64,000 bases of DNA, taken from contig JAGYJJ010000004.1 in the NCBI GenBank assembly GCA_018402235.1, positions 62,001 to 126,000 of the forward strand. The letters run 5' to 3'. The position numbers were made by a program, and so were the translations under genes. Below the pieces are notes generated by a model. It was not told the DNA's origin. It did not search any database and was given only the letters and a program-made list of their open reading frames with translations. This DNA comes from Candidatus Nanopelagicales bacterium. GTDB taxonomy: Bacteria; Actinomycetota; Actinomycetes; S36-B12. This document shows positions 19,193 through 27,209 of the stretch, one piece after another (within the stretch, counting starts at the first letter, position 1; each line of letters starts with the position of its first letter).

Positions 19193-20623
19193 ATGTCACA
19201 CGGTTTCCTCAAAACGGCGCTTGCGCTGTTCGGCTTTGACGGCCGGATTGCACGCTGCTCCAAGTGCATGGGAGCCAGTGCCCTCGCCTGCATCGATAAG
19301 CGTCGACTGTGGAATCGCAGCTGGGGTTACATCGACGACGATCACCGGCAGACCAGGCGACACCGTGACTATTGCAAATACCTCAGGGTCGGATGCTTGC
19401 GTGTTTGCCGGCATCACAGGTGTCGTGACCGTCACCAACCTCAACGGAAGCAACCAACTCACCGCCGGAAATACGGCCACGGTCACGATCGTGGCTGCTG
19501 GCGCATTCACGGTGACCCCACGGCTTCGAGCCCTGTTGCCGGAACGATGACCATCGTGATCGGCAATCCCACGACTCAACCTGAGTACGACGTCACCTTC
19601 AACGCCAACGGCGGGATATGCACATTCAACCCACCCACCATCTCCGTAGCGTCGGGGGATTGGTACGCACTGCCCACCGAGGGGGACGGTGCCTTCCAGT
19701 GCTACCGCGAGAACTATGCGCTACTCGGTTGGATCAGGAGCGACACACTACTCTTCGGCGGCTCAGCCCAGCAGGCCCCGGACATTCCTGTGGGCAATCA
19801 AGCGCAGGCAGCCGACCACGTCTCCCTGTTCGCCGTATGGCAACCACTCGGCTTGGAACTCACTCTCGACGCAAACGTTGCCGAAGCGGATTGGTGCATG
19901 AACGCAGCCGGGCAAGACATTGGGCTTGCGCAACGAAGTGAAACGTTCGTCGTTCCAGAAGAGTCGATCATGGGCTACGTGCTGCCTACCGAAGCCCCGT
20001 GCACTCCACCGCGCCACATCCTTATCGGGTGGGCGACTTCAGGGGACGCGACGAATAACCCGATCATCACACTGCCGGATGAGGACCTTGGTCTGAGTTC
20101 ACTCACGTTGTACGCCGTGTGGAAGAACCCGTGCATTTCCCCTCCGGGTCCCGGCGTTGACTGGCGAGGGTGTCAGTTCGCTGACTTCGCTTTTGGAGAT
20201 TTGGATCTCCAGGGTGCGGATCTCCGTGGAGTGATTTTCTCGGAAAGCAACTTATCTGGCGCGAACTTCACTGGGGCACAATTACAGGGTGCGAATCTTG
20301 ACTTCGCCGATGTGACGGGCGCGAACTTCACCGGGGCACAAATGCAGGGCGCGAGCCTGAACTCTGCGAACCTGCAGAACGCGAATCTCTCAGGGGCGAA
20401 CCTGCAGAACGCCAACATGGAGTCGGCGTGCGTGCTTGGCGCGACATGGACCAACGCCAACGTCGAGAACGCCAACCTGAGCGGAGCCACGTTGTCGGTC
20501 TCCACGCCACCGCCCTATGTCGGTACTCCCACTGGTCGCCCGCTGAACTACCCGGACTACAACCCGTCCATGGGGCCTGGACCCAACGAGTTGTGCATGG
20601 GTCTAGGTAGTTTCCTTCGCTGA
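19193..20623 (+). CDS. Secreted InlB-repeat/pentapeptide-repeat protein, two compensating frameshifts
   Basis: Read with both shifts corrected the product is about 476 residues. MSHGFLKTALALFG joins LTAGLHAAPSA to make a textbook signal peptide if one T of the TTT at 19235-19237 is dropped. A beta-rich region follows (ITGRPGDTVTIANTSGSDAC), and the frame returns at about 19519 if one C is added to the C run. Next come two Listeria/Bacteroides-type (InlB B) repeats, VTFNANGGICTF to LFAVWQP and LTLDANVAEADW to LYAVWKN, each with added cysteines, then a pentapeptide-repeat block of about 85 residues (SNLSGANFTGAQLQGANLDF and similar A(N/D)LXX units). Probably exported and surface-associated; function unknown. 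No neighbour suggests a pathway. Confidence 0.72.
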   Translation: MSHGFLKTALALFGFDGRIARCSKCMGASALACIDKRRLWNRSWGYIDDDHRQTRRHRDYCKYLRVGCLRVCRHHRCRDRHQPQRKQPTHRRKYGHGHDRGCWRIHGDPTASSPVAGTMTIVIGNPTTQPEYDVTFNANGGICTFNPPTISVASGDWYALPTEGDGAFQCYRENYALLGWIRSDTLLFGGSAQQAPDIPVGNQAQAADHVSLFAVWQPLGLELTLDANVAEADWCMNAAGQDIGLAQRSETFVVPEESIMGYVLPTEAPCTPPRHILIGWATSGDATNNPIITLPDEDLGLSSLTLYAVWKNPCISPPGPGVDWRGCQFADFAFGDLDLQGADLRGVIFSESNLSGANFTGAQLQGANLDFADVTGANFTGAQMQGASLNSANLQNANLSGANLQNANMESACVLGATWTNANVENANLSGATLSVSTPPPYVGTPTGRPLNYPDYNPSMGPGPNELCMGLGSFLR

Positions 20624-20763
20624 TCACGGGTGCGTCCTGCCCGGCAATGTTTGGGCGACCAGGGGTGTGGTGTCGTGTGGCGCACCGGGTTGGGCCAAAG
20701 TCCGACGATTGGTGGACGTACGCGTTACGCTTTCGTGACAAATCCCGGCGGCAGGAGGTACCC

Positions 20764-21279
20764 GTGAAGCGCAGGTGGATAGCAATCGCGGCAAGTGGCG
20801 CACTGGCGTTGAGCCTGGCGGCATGCGGTGGATCGGACGATGCGGCCACGGACGCGACTACTGCCACGGACGCGCCCACGGCGGCCCTTGATACCGAGTT
20901 GGACGAGACCATCTCGGTGATCAACGCCTGCTCCACGTACTTCGCGTTCGATTTAAAGATGAGCGAGGCCAAGGGCGCATCGGATGCGCGCAAGAAGAAG
21001 AAGCGGGACTTGCTGGCCGAGATGAAGGGTCTTTCGGACCAGTTGGTTCTGGGAACCGAGGAGGCTTACATCTCCGGTGACCTTCCAGAAAGTGCGCTCA
21101 TCAACGCCAATCGAATTCAGCGCAATCTCGGACGTGTTGCCAACAAGGACGGAATCGATGGCATCAAGCCCAAGCAGATGAACCGGATAGAAACATCTTC
21201 TTCACGTATCGAGCGTAGTTGCGAAGCAGCAGGGGATATGTTGCCGCAGGCAAACCTCGACGCTCGCGCAGCCGCCTAA
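20764..21279 (+). CDS. Putative lipoprotein
   Basis: A 171-residue protein with a lipobox signal peptide (WIAIAASGALALSLAACGG); the Cys would be lipidated and anchored to the outer face of the membrane. A Thr/Ala/Asp-rich linker follows, then a helical domain of about 120 residues with a basic DARKKKKRDL patch and two further cysteines (INACSTYF, ERSCEAAG) that could form a disulfide. I recognise no family. GTG 20764 is supported by GGAGG just upstream; an open frame to 20647 lacks such a signal. It ends next to an inverted repeat. Confidence 0.7.
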   Translation: MKRRWIAIAASGALALSLAACGGSDDAATDATTATDAPTAALDTELDETISVINACSTYFAFDLKMSEAKGASDARKKKKRDLLAEMKGLSDQLVLGTEEAYISGDLPESALINANRIQRNLGRVANKDGIDGIKPKQMNRIETSSSRIERSCEAAGDMLPQANLDARAAA

Positions 21280-21290
21280 TCGTCAACCCT

Positions 21291-21391
21291 CGAACTGCCA
21301 ATTTTTGCAGGTCGAACAAACCGAATGTGCAGTGCGAGTTGCCATCGAGCCATCCGGATGAGGCGATAGCCGGTACAAAATTGGCAGTTCG
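21291..21391. repeat. 15-bp inverted repeat pair flanking 71 bp
   Basis: CGAACTGCCAATTTT (21291-21305) is the exact reverse complement of AAAATTGGCAGTTCG (21377-21391). The element fills the space between the convergent lipoprotein and aldo/keto reductase genes. The inner sequence has a further near-inverted pair (GCCATCG and CGATAGC). It could be a long-loop hairpin RNA, a bidirectional terminator or a small MITE-like element. Confidence 0.75.
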
Positions 21392-21394
21392 CGG

Positions 21395-22228
21395 TTAGGC
21401 CTCGTTGAAGATGTCCGGGTTGGGACCGGTGCGCTTGGAGGTGTCCTCAAGGCTTTCGATGGTGATGAGGTCGTCTGCGTCGAGTTCGAAATCGAACACG
21501 TCGATATTTTGCTTGATGCGCTCGGGCGTAACCGACTTGGGTAGCACCACATTGCCTATCTGCAGGTGCCAACGGATCATCACCTGGGCAGAAGTCTTGC
21601 CGTGCTTTGCCCCAATGGCCGCAAGTTGCTCGTCGTCGACCAAGCCGCCGGAGGCGAGGGGAGACCACGCCTCGGTGATGATGCCCAAATCGGCGTCGAT
21701 CGCCCGGACTTCTCGCTGCGGCAGCCACGGATGCAACTCGATTTGGTTGATGACCGGGGTCACGCCCGTGGCGTCGATGATGCTCCGCAGGTGCTCTCCG
21801 TGGAAGTTCGAAACCCCGGCGCTACGGGTTAGCCCACCTTGGTGAAGTTCCAGAACCGTTTCCCACGTTTCCACATACAACTCACGATCCGGCGTGGGCC
21901 AATGGATGAGGTAAAGGTCCACGTAGTCCAGGCCCAGACGCTTCAAGCTCGCGTGCATGGCGGCAACAGTCTTGTCGTGGCCATGATCGGTGTTCCAGAC
22001 CTTGGTGGTGACATAGATATCCTCGCGGGGAAGTCCGGAGGCCTTGATTGCCCGGCCTACACCCTCTTCGTTTCCGTACAGAGCGGCGGTGTCGATGTGG
22101 CGGTAACCGGCTTCGAATGCGGTCAAGCACGCATCGGTCGCAACGTCGTCGGCCACCTGCCACACACCGAGACCGATCTGGGGGATCTGGTGATCATCGT
22201 GGAGTCGGACGCTGGGGATCGAAGTCAT
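21395..22228 (-). CDS. Aldo/keto reductase (2,5-diketogluconate reductase type)
   Basis: A 277-residue NADPH-dependent aldo/keto reductase. Seen: the N-terminal QIPQIGLGVWQV, catalytic Asp/Tyr region HIDTAALYGNEEGVG, the Lys in YVTTKVWN, the His in LYLIHWPTP, and the cofactor-binding VVLPKSVTPERIKQN. This matches the DkgA/YvgN subfamily acting on small aldehydes or ketones; the physiological substrate is unknown. ATG 22228 is 41 bp from the start of a second, divergent aldo/keto reductase. Confidence 0.92.
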   Translation of the reverse strand: MTSIPSVRLHDDHQIPQIGLGVWQVADDVATDACLTAFEAGYRHIDTAALYGNEEGVGRAIKASGLPREDIYVTTKVWNTDHGHDKTVAAMHASLKRLGLDYVDLYLIHWPTPDRELYVETWETVLELHQGGLTRSAGVSNFHGEHLRSIIDATGVTPVINQIELHPWLPQREVRAIDADLGIITEAWSPLASGGLVDDEQLAAIGAKHGKTSAQVMIRWHLQIGNVVLPKSVTPERIKQNIDVFDFELDADDLITIESLEDTSKRTGPNPDIFNEA

Positions 22229-22269
22229 AGTTGACCTTTCGGGTGCGGGGTAGGTGACACAATCCTGGC

Positions 22270-23316
22270 ATGGATATCGCCCGGCATTACCTACCTGACC
22301 CGAATCGATACGACGGACGCATGCCCTTCCGGCGTTGCGGCAGGAGCGGGTTGGACCTCCCGGTCATCTCTTTGGGCTTTTGGCACAACTTCGGCGACGA
22401 CAAACCACTCGCGGTGCAGCGGGACATCATGCAGACCGCCTTCGACCTCGGAATTACGCACTTCGACCTTGCAAACAACTACGGCCCGCCCTACGGGGCT
22501 GCCGAGATCAATGTAGGAAGGATCTTGGGAGAGGACTTCGCTCGCTATCGCGACGAATTGGTGATCTCGTCCAAAGCTGGTTGGGACATGTGGCCCGGAC
22601 CTTATGGGAATCTCGGCTCGCGCAAGTACATCCTGGCGAGCTTGGATCAAAGCCTGGAGCGGCTGGGCCTGGAATACGTAGACATCTTCTATCACCACCG
22701 ACCCGATCCGCACACTCCACTGGAGGAGTCCATGGGGGCTTTGGCAACGGCCGTCCAGCAGGGCAAGGCGTTGTACGTGGGCATCTCGTCCTACGGGCCC
22801 AAGCGAACCATCCGTGCGGCCGAAATCCTTGCGGACTTGGGAGTGCCTTTACTGATCCATCAGCCGTCGTACTCGATGCTCAACCGTTGGATTGAAGAGG
22901 ATCGGTTACTGGATGCGCTCGAGGAAGTGGGAGCCGGCTCAATCACGTTTAGCCCGTTGGCGCAGGGGATGCTAACCGACCGCTACGTGGAGGGAATTCC
23001 AGAAGGGTCGCGGGCCACGGAAGGTAAGTCCTTGGATCCGTCCATGGTGAATGCCGAGAATGCCGCCCGCCTTCGGGGGTTGGCAGACATCGCCCGATCC
23101 CGCGGGCAATCGCTGGCTCAGATGGCGGTTGCGTGGACCCTTCGGGATCCCCGGGTGACCACCACGTTGGTGGGGGCGAGTTCGTCTGCTCAGTTGCGCG
23201 AGACGGTCGCAGCGGTAGGGAACGTGGACTTCACCCCGGCAGAGCTCAGCTCGATTGATGCTTTCGCAGGCGAAGGTGGCATCGATCTTTGGCGGGAGCA
23301 ATCCCGGTACGAGTAG
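22270..23316 (+). CDS. Aldo/keto reductase (YghZ/Gpr type)
   Basis: A 348-residue aldo/keto reductase of the L-glyceraldehyde-3-phosphate reductase (YghZ/Gpr) subfamily: FRRCGRSGLDLPVISLGFW, FDLANNYGPPYGAAE with the catalytic Asp and Tyr, ISSKAGWDMWPGPYG with the Lys, and FYHHRPDP. The C-terminal half carries the long insert typical of the group (LTDRYVEGIPEGSRA) and WTLRDPRVTTTLVGAS. Enzymes of this type detoxify short aldehydes such as methylglyoxal. ATG 22270. It ends three bases before the convergent arsR stop. Confidence 0.93.
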   Translation: MDIARHYLPDPNRYDGRMPFRRCGRSGLDLPVISLGFWHNFGDDKPLAVQRDIMQTAFDLGITHFDLANNYGPPYGAAEINVGRILGEDFARYRDELVISSKAGWDMWPGPYGNLGSRKYILASLDQSLERLGLEYVDIFYHHRPDPHTPLEESMGALATAVQQGKALYVGISSYGPKRTIRAAEILADLGVPLLIHQPSYSMLNRWIEEDRLLDALEEVGAGSITFSPLAQGMLTDRYVEGIPEGSRATEGKSLDPSMVNAENAARLRGLADIARSRGQSLAQMAVAWTLRDPRVTTTLVGASSSAQLRETVAAVGNVDFTPAELSSIDAFAGEGGIDLWREQSRYE

Positions 23317-23319
23317 CCC

Positions 23320-23652
23320 TCAAACCCGCACCGGCAGTTCGAATACGGCCGCCAATTCGCTCATGCGCTCTGCATCCACGCGGTACCACGCCCACGTTCC
23401 GCGTTGTTCGCGAATCAGCAATCCGGACTGCGTGAGCTTCTTGAGGTGGTAGCTGATCGTGGGCTGGGCGAGGCCTATCTCCGCTTGCAGATCGCACACA
23501 CAAGCTTCCTCCTGGGATCCGATGATGCTCAGCAGTTGCAGGCGAGCAGGATCAGCAGCTGCCTTGATGAGTTCAGCGAGTCGATCGGCGGTGGGTCGAT
23601 CAAGGGTTTGGCGCAAGCCGGTGGGACAGCACGCCGGTCCGTGGGCACTCAT
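23320..23652 (-). CDS. arsR: ArsR-family metalloregulator
   Basis: A 110-residue winged-helix repressor of the ArsR/SmtB family. The EEACVCDLQ element at the start of helix alpha-3/4 is the classical Cys-x-Cys metalloid site, and LAQPTISYHLKKL is the recognition helix. An extra Cys pair lies near the N-terminus (GPACCPTG). ATG 23652 has AGGAGGTG upstream, so it is preferred over an earlier in-frame ATG. It is divergent from an ArsI/CadI-like gene with an AT-rich operator between, and should repress both until As(III) or Cd(II) binds. Confidence 0.9.
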   Translation of the reverse strand: MSAHGPACCPTGLRQTLDRPTADRLAELIKAAADPARLQLLSIIGSQEEACVCDLQAEIGLAQPTISYHLKKLTQSGLLIREQRGTWAWYRVDAERMSELAAVFELPVRV

Positions 23653-23675
23653 GGCACCTCCTTGACGAGAAACAT

Positions 23676-23707
23676 ATTGACGGATATAAATATAGATAGG
23701 TATCAAT
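23676..23707. promoter_or_regulatory. Putative ArsR operator/promoter
   Basis: An AT-rich stretch in the arsR-arsI intergenic region (23653-23719) is framed by ATTGA (23676) and TCAAT (23703-23707), with ATAT/ATAG motifs in its middle. Such interrupted AT-rich symmetry is usual for ArsR sites and could also hold the -10 elements. It contrasts sharply with the GC-rich surroundings. Confidence 0.55.
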
Positions 23708-23719
23708 GAAAGGATACAC

Positions 23720-24139
23720 ATGTCGCGCGTGCAGCTGGCTCTCAATGTTTCCGATATCGATTCGGCGGTCGACTTCTACACGAACCTGTTCGGGGTAACG
23801 GCCCATAAGCGAAGGCCAGGTTACGCGAACTTCGAGGTGGTGGATCCACCCTTGAAGTTGGTGTTGTTCGAGACGAAGGATCGCGTGCCCGGCGTCGAAG
23901 GTGCTCTCAACCACATTGGGGTAGAGGTCGAAGATACCCAGGAAGTGGGTGCTCGCGACGCTGAACTATCGGCCGTCTTTGCCGATTTACGCCGCGAACC
24001 CGGTGTGGTGTGCTGCCACGCCACCCAAGAGAAGTTTTGGTTAAGCGATCCTGACGGCGTCGAATGGGAGGTCTATGCGATAACCGACGACGCTCCTGAC
24101 GGGTTAGATCTGCAAGGCCAAGACCCCTGCTGCGCCTGA
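23720..24139 (+). CDS. arsI: ArsI/CadI-family metalloenzyme (vicinal-oxygen-chelate fold)
   Basis: A 139-residue glyoxalase/VOC protein of the ArsI/CadI group: VQLALNVSDIDSAVDFYTNL, NHIGVEVED, and CCHATQEKFWLSDPDGVEWE. The adjacent cysteines in VCCHATQ and the Glu in the last motif correspond to the metalloid- and iron-binding residues of ArsI, a C-As lyase that demethylates trivalent methylarsenicals and related compounds. A further Cys pair ends the protein (DPCCA). ATG 23720 follows AAAGGA. Divergent from arsR; no efflux gene (arsB/acr3) or arsC is nearby, so the likely role is detoxification of organoarsenicals or cadmium binding. Confidence 0.88.
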   Translation: MSRVQLALNVSDIDSAVDFYTNLFGVTAHKRRPGYANFEVVDPPLKLVLFETKDRVPGVEGALNHIGVEVEDTQEVGARDAELSAVFADLRREPGVVCCHATQEKFWLSDPDGVEWEVYAITDDAPDGLDLQGQDPCCA

Positions 24140-24154
24140 GTGGGGCACGGGTTA

Positions 24155-25273
24155 TTAGGAGGCTGCCGGCGCCGCGGGAGCGGGGGTGACTGGAAGTGGC
24201 GGCGGCGGGAATGGATTGTCGGGATCACGGCCGGTCACAAACTTGGCCACGCCATAGACCGCCCCCGCAATGGGCACAGCGATCAAAGCGCCAACAATGC
24301 CCAGGGCGATGCTGCCGGCGGCTATGGCGAAGATGATCGCCAGCGGATGCAGGCTCACGGCCTTGCCCATCACGAGCGGTTGCAGGACGTCGCCGTCGAA
24401 TGATCCCACCACCACGGTCAATCCGATCACGAGAAGAGCTATGACGGGCCCCCGCTCGGCCAGTGCCACGACTGCTGCGAAGAACGTGGCGATGGGCGCG
24501 CCGATCACGGGTATGAACGCGCCGAAAAACACAACAGCGCTCAAGGCCGGAGCCAGCGGCACTTGCAGGATCGTCAAACCGATGAAGACCAAGGTGGCAT
24601 CTGCCAAAGCGATGATCACGATGCCCCGGGTGTAGCCGCTTATCGCGCCCCAGGCGATGCGCCCGGAGGTATCTACGGTTGGCTCAATGCTGCGCGGCAG
24701 CCAACTGATGAACCAGCTCCAGATCTTGTTCGGGGTGAGCAGGAAGAAGATCACGCCGAATAAGAAAACCGAACCGGCGATGATCACGGTGCCTAGGTTG
24801 CTGAGTTCGCCGGCAGCGGAGCTAAGGAATCCTTTTGCGGCATTGGTGCCCCACGTCTCAGCCTGTGACAGCAGACTGTTGACGGCTTCGTCCGTCATGC
24901 CCAAAGGACCGTCCTTGAGCCAGCTACGGATATCCGCCAAGCCTGATTGCAGGCTCGACACCAGTTTGGAACTTTCTGAGATGGTCGAACGAACAACGAT
25001 GAACAAAATCAGTGCGATTGCCGAGATAATCAAGAAAAGGGCCAGGATCATGGCTAGCACCTTGGGCAGGAACCTGTTCAGCAGGTTCATGACAGGTGAT
25101 GTCCACGCGGTGACGAGCAAGGCCATGAAGAGCGCGAAGACCACCGGAAAGATGCGCCCGAGGATGATGCCGATTACGGCCAGACCGGCGAGGAGGACCA
25201 GGAGACGCCAGGTAATGCCCGCAGCGTTCTGGAGAGTTTGAGGTACTTGCGGACCGCTTGATTGATCGGCCAT
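24155..25273 (-). CDS. AI-2E family membrane transporter
   Basis: A 372-residue polytopic membrane protein of the AI-2E (TqsA/PerM/YdiK) family. There are about eight hydrophobic helices: three near the N-terminus, a soluble amphipathic region (about residues 95-155), and a C-terminal bundle with GAISGYTRGIVIIALADATL, PLAPALSAVVFFGAFIPVIG and LQPLVMGKAVSLHPL, the family signatures. The C-terminus is proline-rich (NPFPPPPLPVTPAPAAPAAS). Members export autoinducer-2 or act as ion/proton antiporters; the substrate is not predictable here. ATG 25273; the glyoxalase-like gene upstream ends 23 bp away, so the two may be cotranscribed. Confidence 0.88.
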   Translation of the reverse strand: MADQSSGPQVPQTLQNAAGITWRLLVLLAGLAVIGIILGRIFPVVFALFMALLVTAWTSPVMNLLNRFLPKVLAMILALFLIISAIALILFIVVRSTISESSKLVSSLQSGLADIRSWLKDGPLGMTDEAVNSLLSQAETWGTNAAKGFLSSAAGELSNLGTVIIAGSVFLFGVIFFLLTPNKIWSWFISWLPRSIEPTVDTSGRIAWGAISGYTRGIVIIALADATLVFIGLTILQVPLAPALSAVVFFGAFIPVIGAPIATFFAAVVALAERGPVIALLVIGLTVVVGSFDGDVLQPLVMGKAVSLHPLAIIFAIAAGSIALGIVGALIAVPIAGAVYGVAKFVTGRDPDNPFPPPPLPVTPAPAAPAAS

Positions 25274-25296
25274 GGGGCCTTCTTCCGCTCGGGGAA

Positions 25297-25926
25297 CTAG
25301 TCGATGCGGATGATACCGGTGGGAGTGCGGAAGATGACGGCAGAAACCCCAGGTTCGTCGTCTTCAACCCACACCACGTTGATCCCGTCCAGATCAGAAT
25401 TCGTATCGAAAATCTCTCCGACGGGTCCCTGGTCACCGCAAAGTTCGATTGTTTCGATGCTGATGTCTCGACCTCCGGCACTGGGGTGCTCGATGTCAGA
25501 GCAGTCCCAACTGACGAAGAATGGCACCTGCGGGGTGTTCATCGTGTCCAGCACGCCGAGCTGGTGCCAGCACAACTCGACGCCGTCGGGACGTATTCGG
25601 TGCCCGCGAGCGGCGGGGCGTCCGAGGCGCTCCTCGACTGCGGTGATGTCGTCCACGGCCAGAACCCAACTCAGCCACCCGCCGCCGTCCTCGGCGCGTT
25701 GGTGAACAGCTCGCCCGAAGGGCGCCTTCTGGGCCGCCGGATGGTCGAGAGCGCTCACCACTTCGATATACGAACCACCGGCGATGGGCAGGATGAAGTT
25801 TCGGGTTCCAAACGATGGGTGTCTACCACCGTCCAGGAACGTGCCGCCGAGATCGGAACCGATGCGCTGGATAACGTCGGCGATCTCGCTGGTCGTGCAG
25901 GCGTAGGACAGATGGTCAAGCCGCAT
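25297..25926 (-). CDS. Glyoxalase-like domain protein
   Basis: A 209-residue protein starting MRLDHLSYACTTSEI, a hallmark of the Glyoxalase_3-like (VOC superfamily) group, with GTRNFILPIAGGSYIEVVS and a second half containing VPFFVSWD. A possible metal ligand is the N-terminal His; the enzymatic activity is unknown. ATG 25926 is chosen from the conserved N-terminus; the frame is open upstream but that part is antisense to the YbhN-like gene. Same strand as, and 23 bp ahead of, the AI-2E gene; divergent from the YbhN-like gene. Confidence 0.82.
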   Translation of the reverse strand: MRLDHLSYACTTSEIADVIQRIGSDLGGTFLDGGRHPSFGTRNFILPIAGGSYIEVVSALDHPAAQKAPFGRAVHQRAEDGGGWLSWVLAVDDITAVEERLGRPAARGHRIRPDGVELCWHQLGVLDTMNTPQVPFFVSWDCSDIEHPSAGGRDISIETIELCGDQGPVGEIFDTNSDLDGINVVWVEDDEPGVSAVIFRTPTGIIRID

Positions 25927-25992
25927 AACGGCATCTTGCCCAATGGCTGCACAAGACCCCGCGGCGGGTCCGCTTTGTGGCAGGCTCCGTCC

Positions 25993-27096
25993 ATGTCCGC
26001 TGATCCTCAGGCGCCCGCTCCGCCGCCAGTGCCGAGCGCGCAGATCGATATGCGCAAGACGATCATTCTCGGCGTCATCGGTATTGCCTTTATCGTCTTG
26101 ATCTTCTGGAAAGTGATACCGCAGATCGGAAGTTACAGCGACGCTCTTAAGGCATTGGAGTCGATGACGTGGATAGCGGTGGCGGTCATTGTCGTCGCCG
26201 TCATCTTGTATCTGGCTGTGTACGGTCTGGCATTCAAGGCCGCCGAACCCAAGCTCACATATTGGCAATCACAACAGGTCAATCAGGCCGCGTTTGCCAT
26301 TAGTAATGGTGTTCCCGCAGGAGGTGCGGTCGGTCTGGCCGTGCAATTCGGGATGCTCACTAGTTTCCGGTTAGCGCCAACCAATGCAACGGCGGCGATC
26401 ACTGCGGTGAGTATTTGGAGCACATTCATCAGCCTTGGATTCCCGATCCTTGGAGTCTTGGCGCTGACGATTTCAGGCACGGCCGACAACATTGCGTGGG
26501 TGGGACCCCTAGGTCTGGTCATCTTGGTGGTGATCATCGTTCTTTTCGTTTCGATCATGCGATCCCCAGCATTGGCGCAGAAGATCGGGAACCTCGGTAA
26601 TACCCTGCTGGCCCCGCTCAAGCGACGATTCACCCGCTTCAAGAACCTTGATGTGGCCGGGCCAATCGTCAAATTCCGTGCGGATATGTACGACCTACTG
26701 CGCAGGCGCTGGCTGCTCCTCACGTTGGCGCAAATCGGCATCAGTTTCACGCAATTTCTGATCCTGTTCGCCGCCCTTCGAGGTGTTGAAGGTTGGGGTG
26801 AAGCCGGCACCAGCGCCCTCGATGCCTTCGGTGCTTATGCCGTCAGTCACATCATGCTCATGGTGCCCATCACGCCCGGCGGTCTTGGCACGATGGACGC
26901 GTTGATGATCCAACTTCTTGTTGGCTCTGGTACCGAAAAGGGTGCGGCGACTGCGGCCGATCTGGTGTGGCGGGCAACGTCGTACTTCCCCCAAATCATC
27001 GTCGGAATCATCGCCCTGGCGGCGTGGTATCGGCGCGCTGGCCAGGCCTTCGCCACCCGGAGTGTCGGTGCAAAGGAGCCGGAGGGGACGCACTAG
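25993..27096 (+). CDS. YbhN/LPG-synthase-type flippase domain membrane protein
   Basis: A 367-residue membrane protein with a proline-rich N-terminus and about eight helices, resembling the lysylphosphatidylglycerol synthase transmembrane (YbhN/UPF0104) family. Family-like segments are SNGVPAGGAVGLAVQFGML in the centre and MLMVPITPGGLGTMDALMIQ near the C-terminus (the PGGLG motif). There is no aminoacyl-transferase domain, so it is more likely a lipid flippase or membrane partner than an LPG synthase. ATG 25993; the open frame upstream is antisense to the glyoxalase-like gene. Confidence 0.85.
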   Translation: MSADPQAPAPPPVPSAQIDMRKTIILGVIGIAFIVLIFWKVIPQIGSYSDALKALESMTWIAVAVIVVAVILYLAVYGLAFKAAEPKLTYWQSQQVNQAAFAISNGVPAGGAVGLAVQFGMLTSFRLAPTNATAAITAVSIWSTFISLGFPILGVLALTISGTADNIAWVGPLGLVILVVIIVLFVSIMRSPALAQKIGNLGNTLLAPLKRRFTRFKNLDVAGPIVKFRADMYDLLRRRWLLLTLAQIGISFTQFLILFAALRGVEGWGEAGTSALDAFGAYAVSHIMLMVPITPGGLGTMDALMIQLLVGSGTEKGAATAADLVWRATSYFPQIIVGIIALAAWYRRAGQAFATRSVGAKEPEGTH

Positions 27097-27209
27097 TGTT
27101 TGGCTCGACCCGGTCGTCGCGGGAGGGGAAGCCTTCGGCGGCCGGGTCCTTGCATGTGTCGTCTTCGCATGTTTCGTATTTAGAGTTTTCGTCCCGGTAA
27201 GTTTCACCA

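Noticed and set aside
25258..25992. An extended N-terminus for the YbhN-like protein
   Set aside because: This part is the antisense of the glyoxalase-like gene and has no family similarity; ATG 25993 gives a normal protein.
27097..27209. A small gene or repeat element before the second SGNH hydrolase
   Set aside because: The GTTTCG-like words are irregularly spaced, and the minus-strand frame over them has no start signal or family match.
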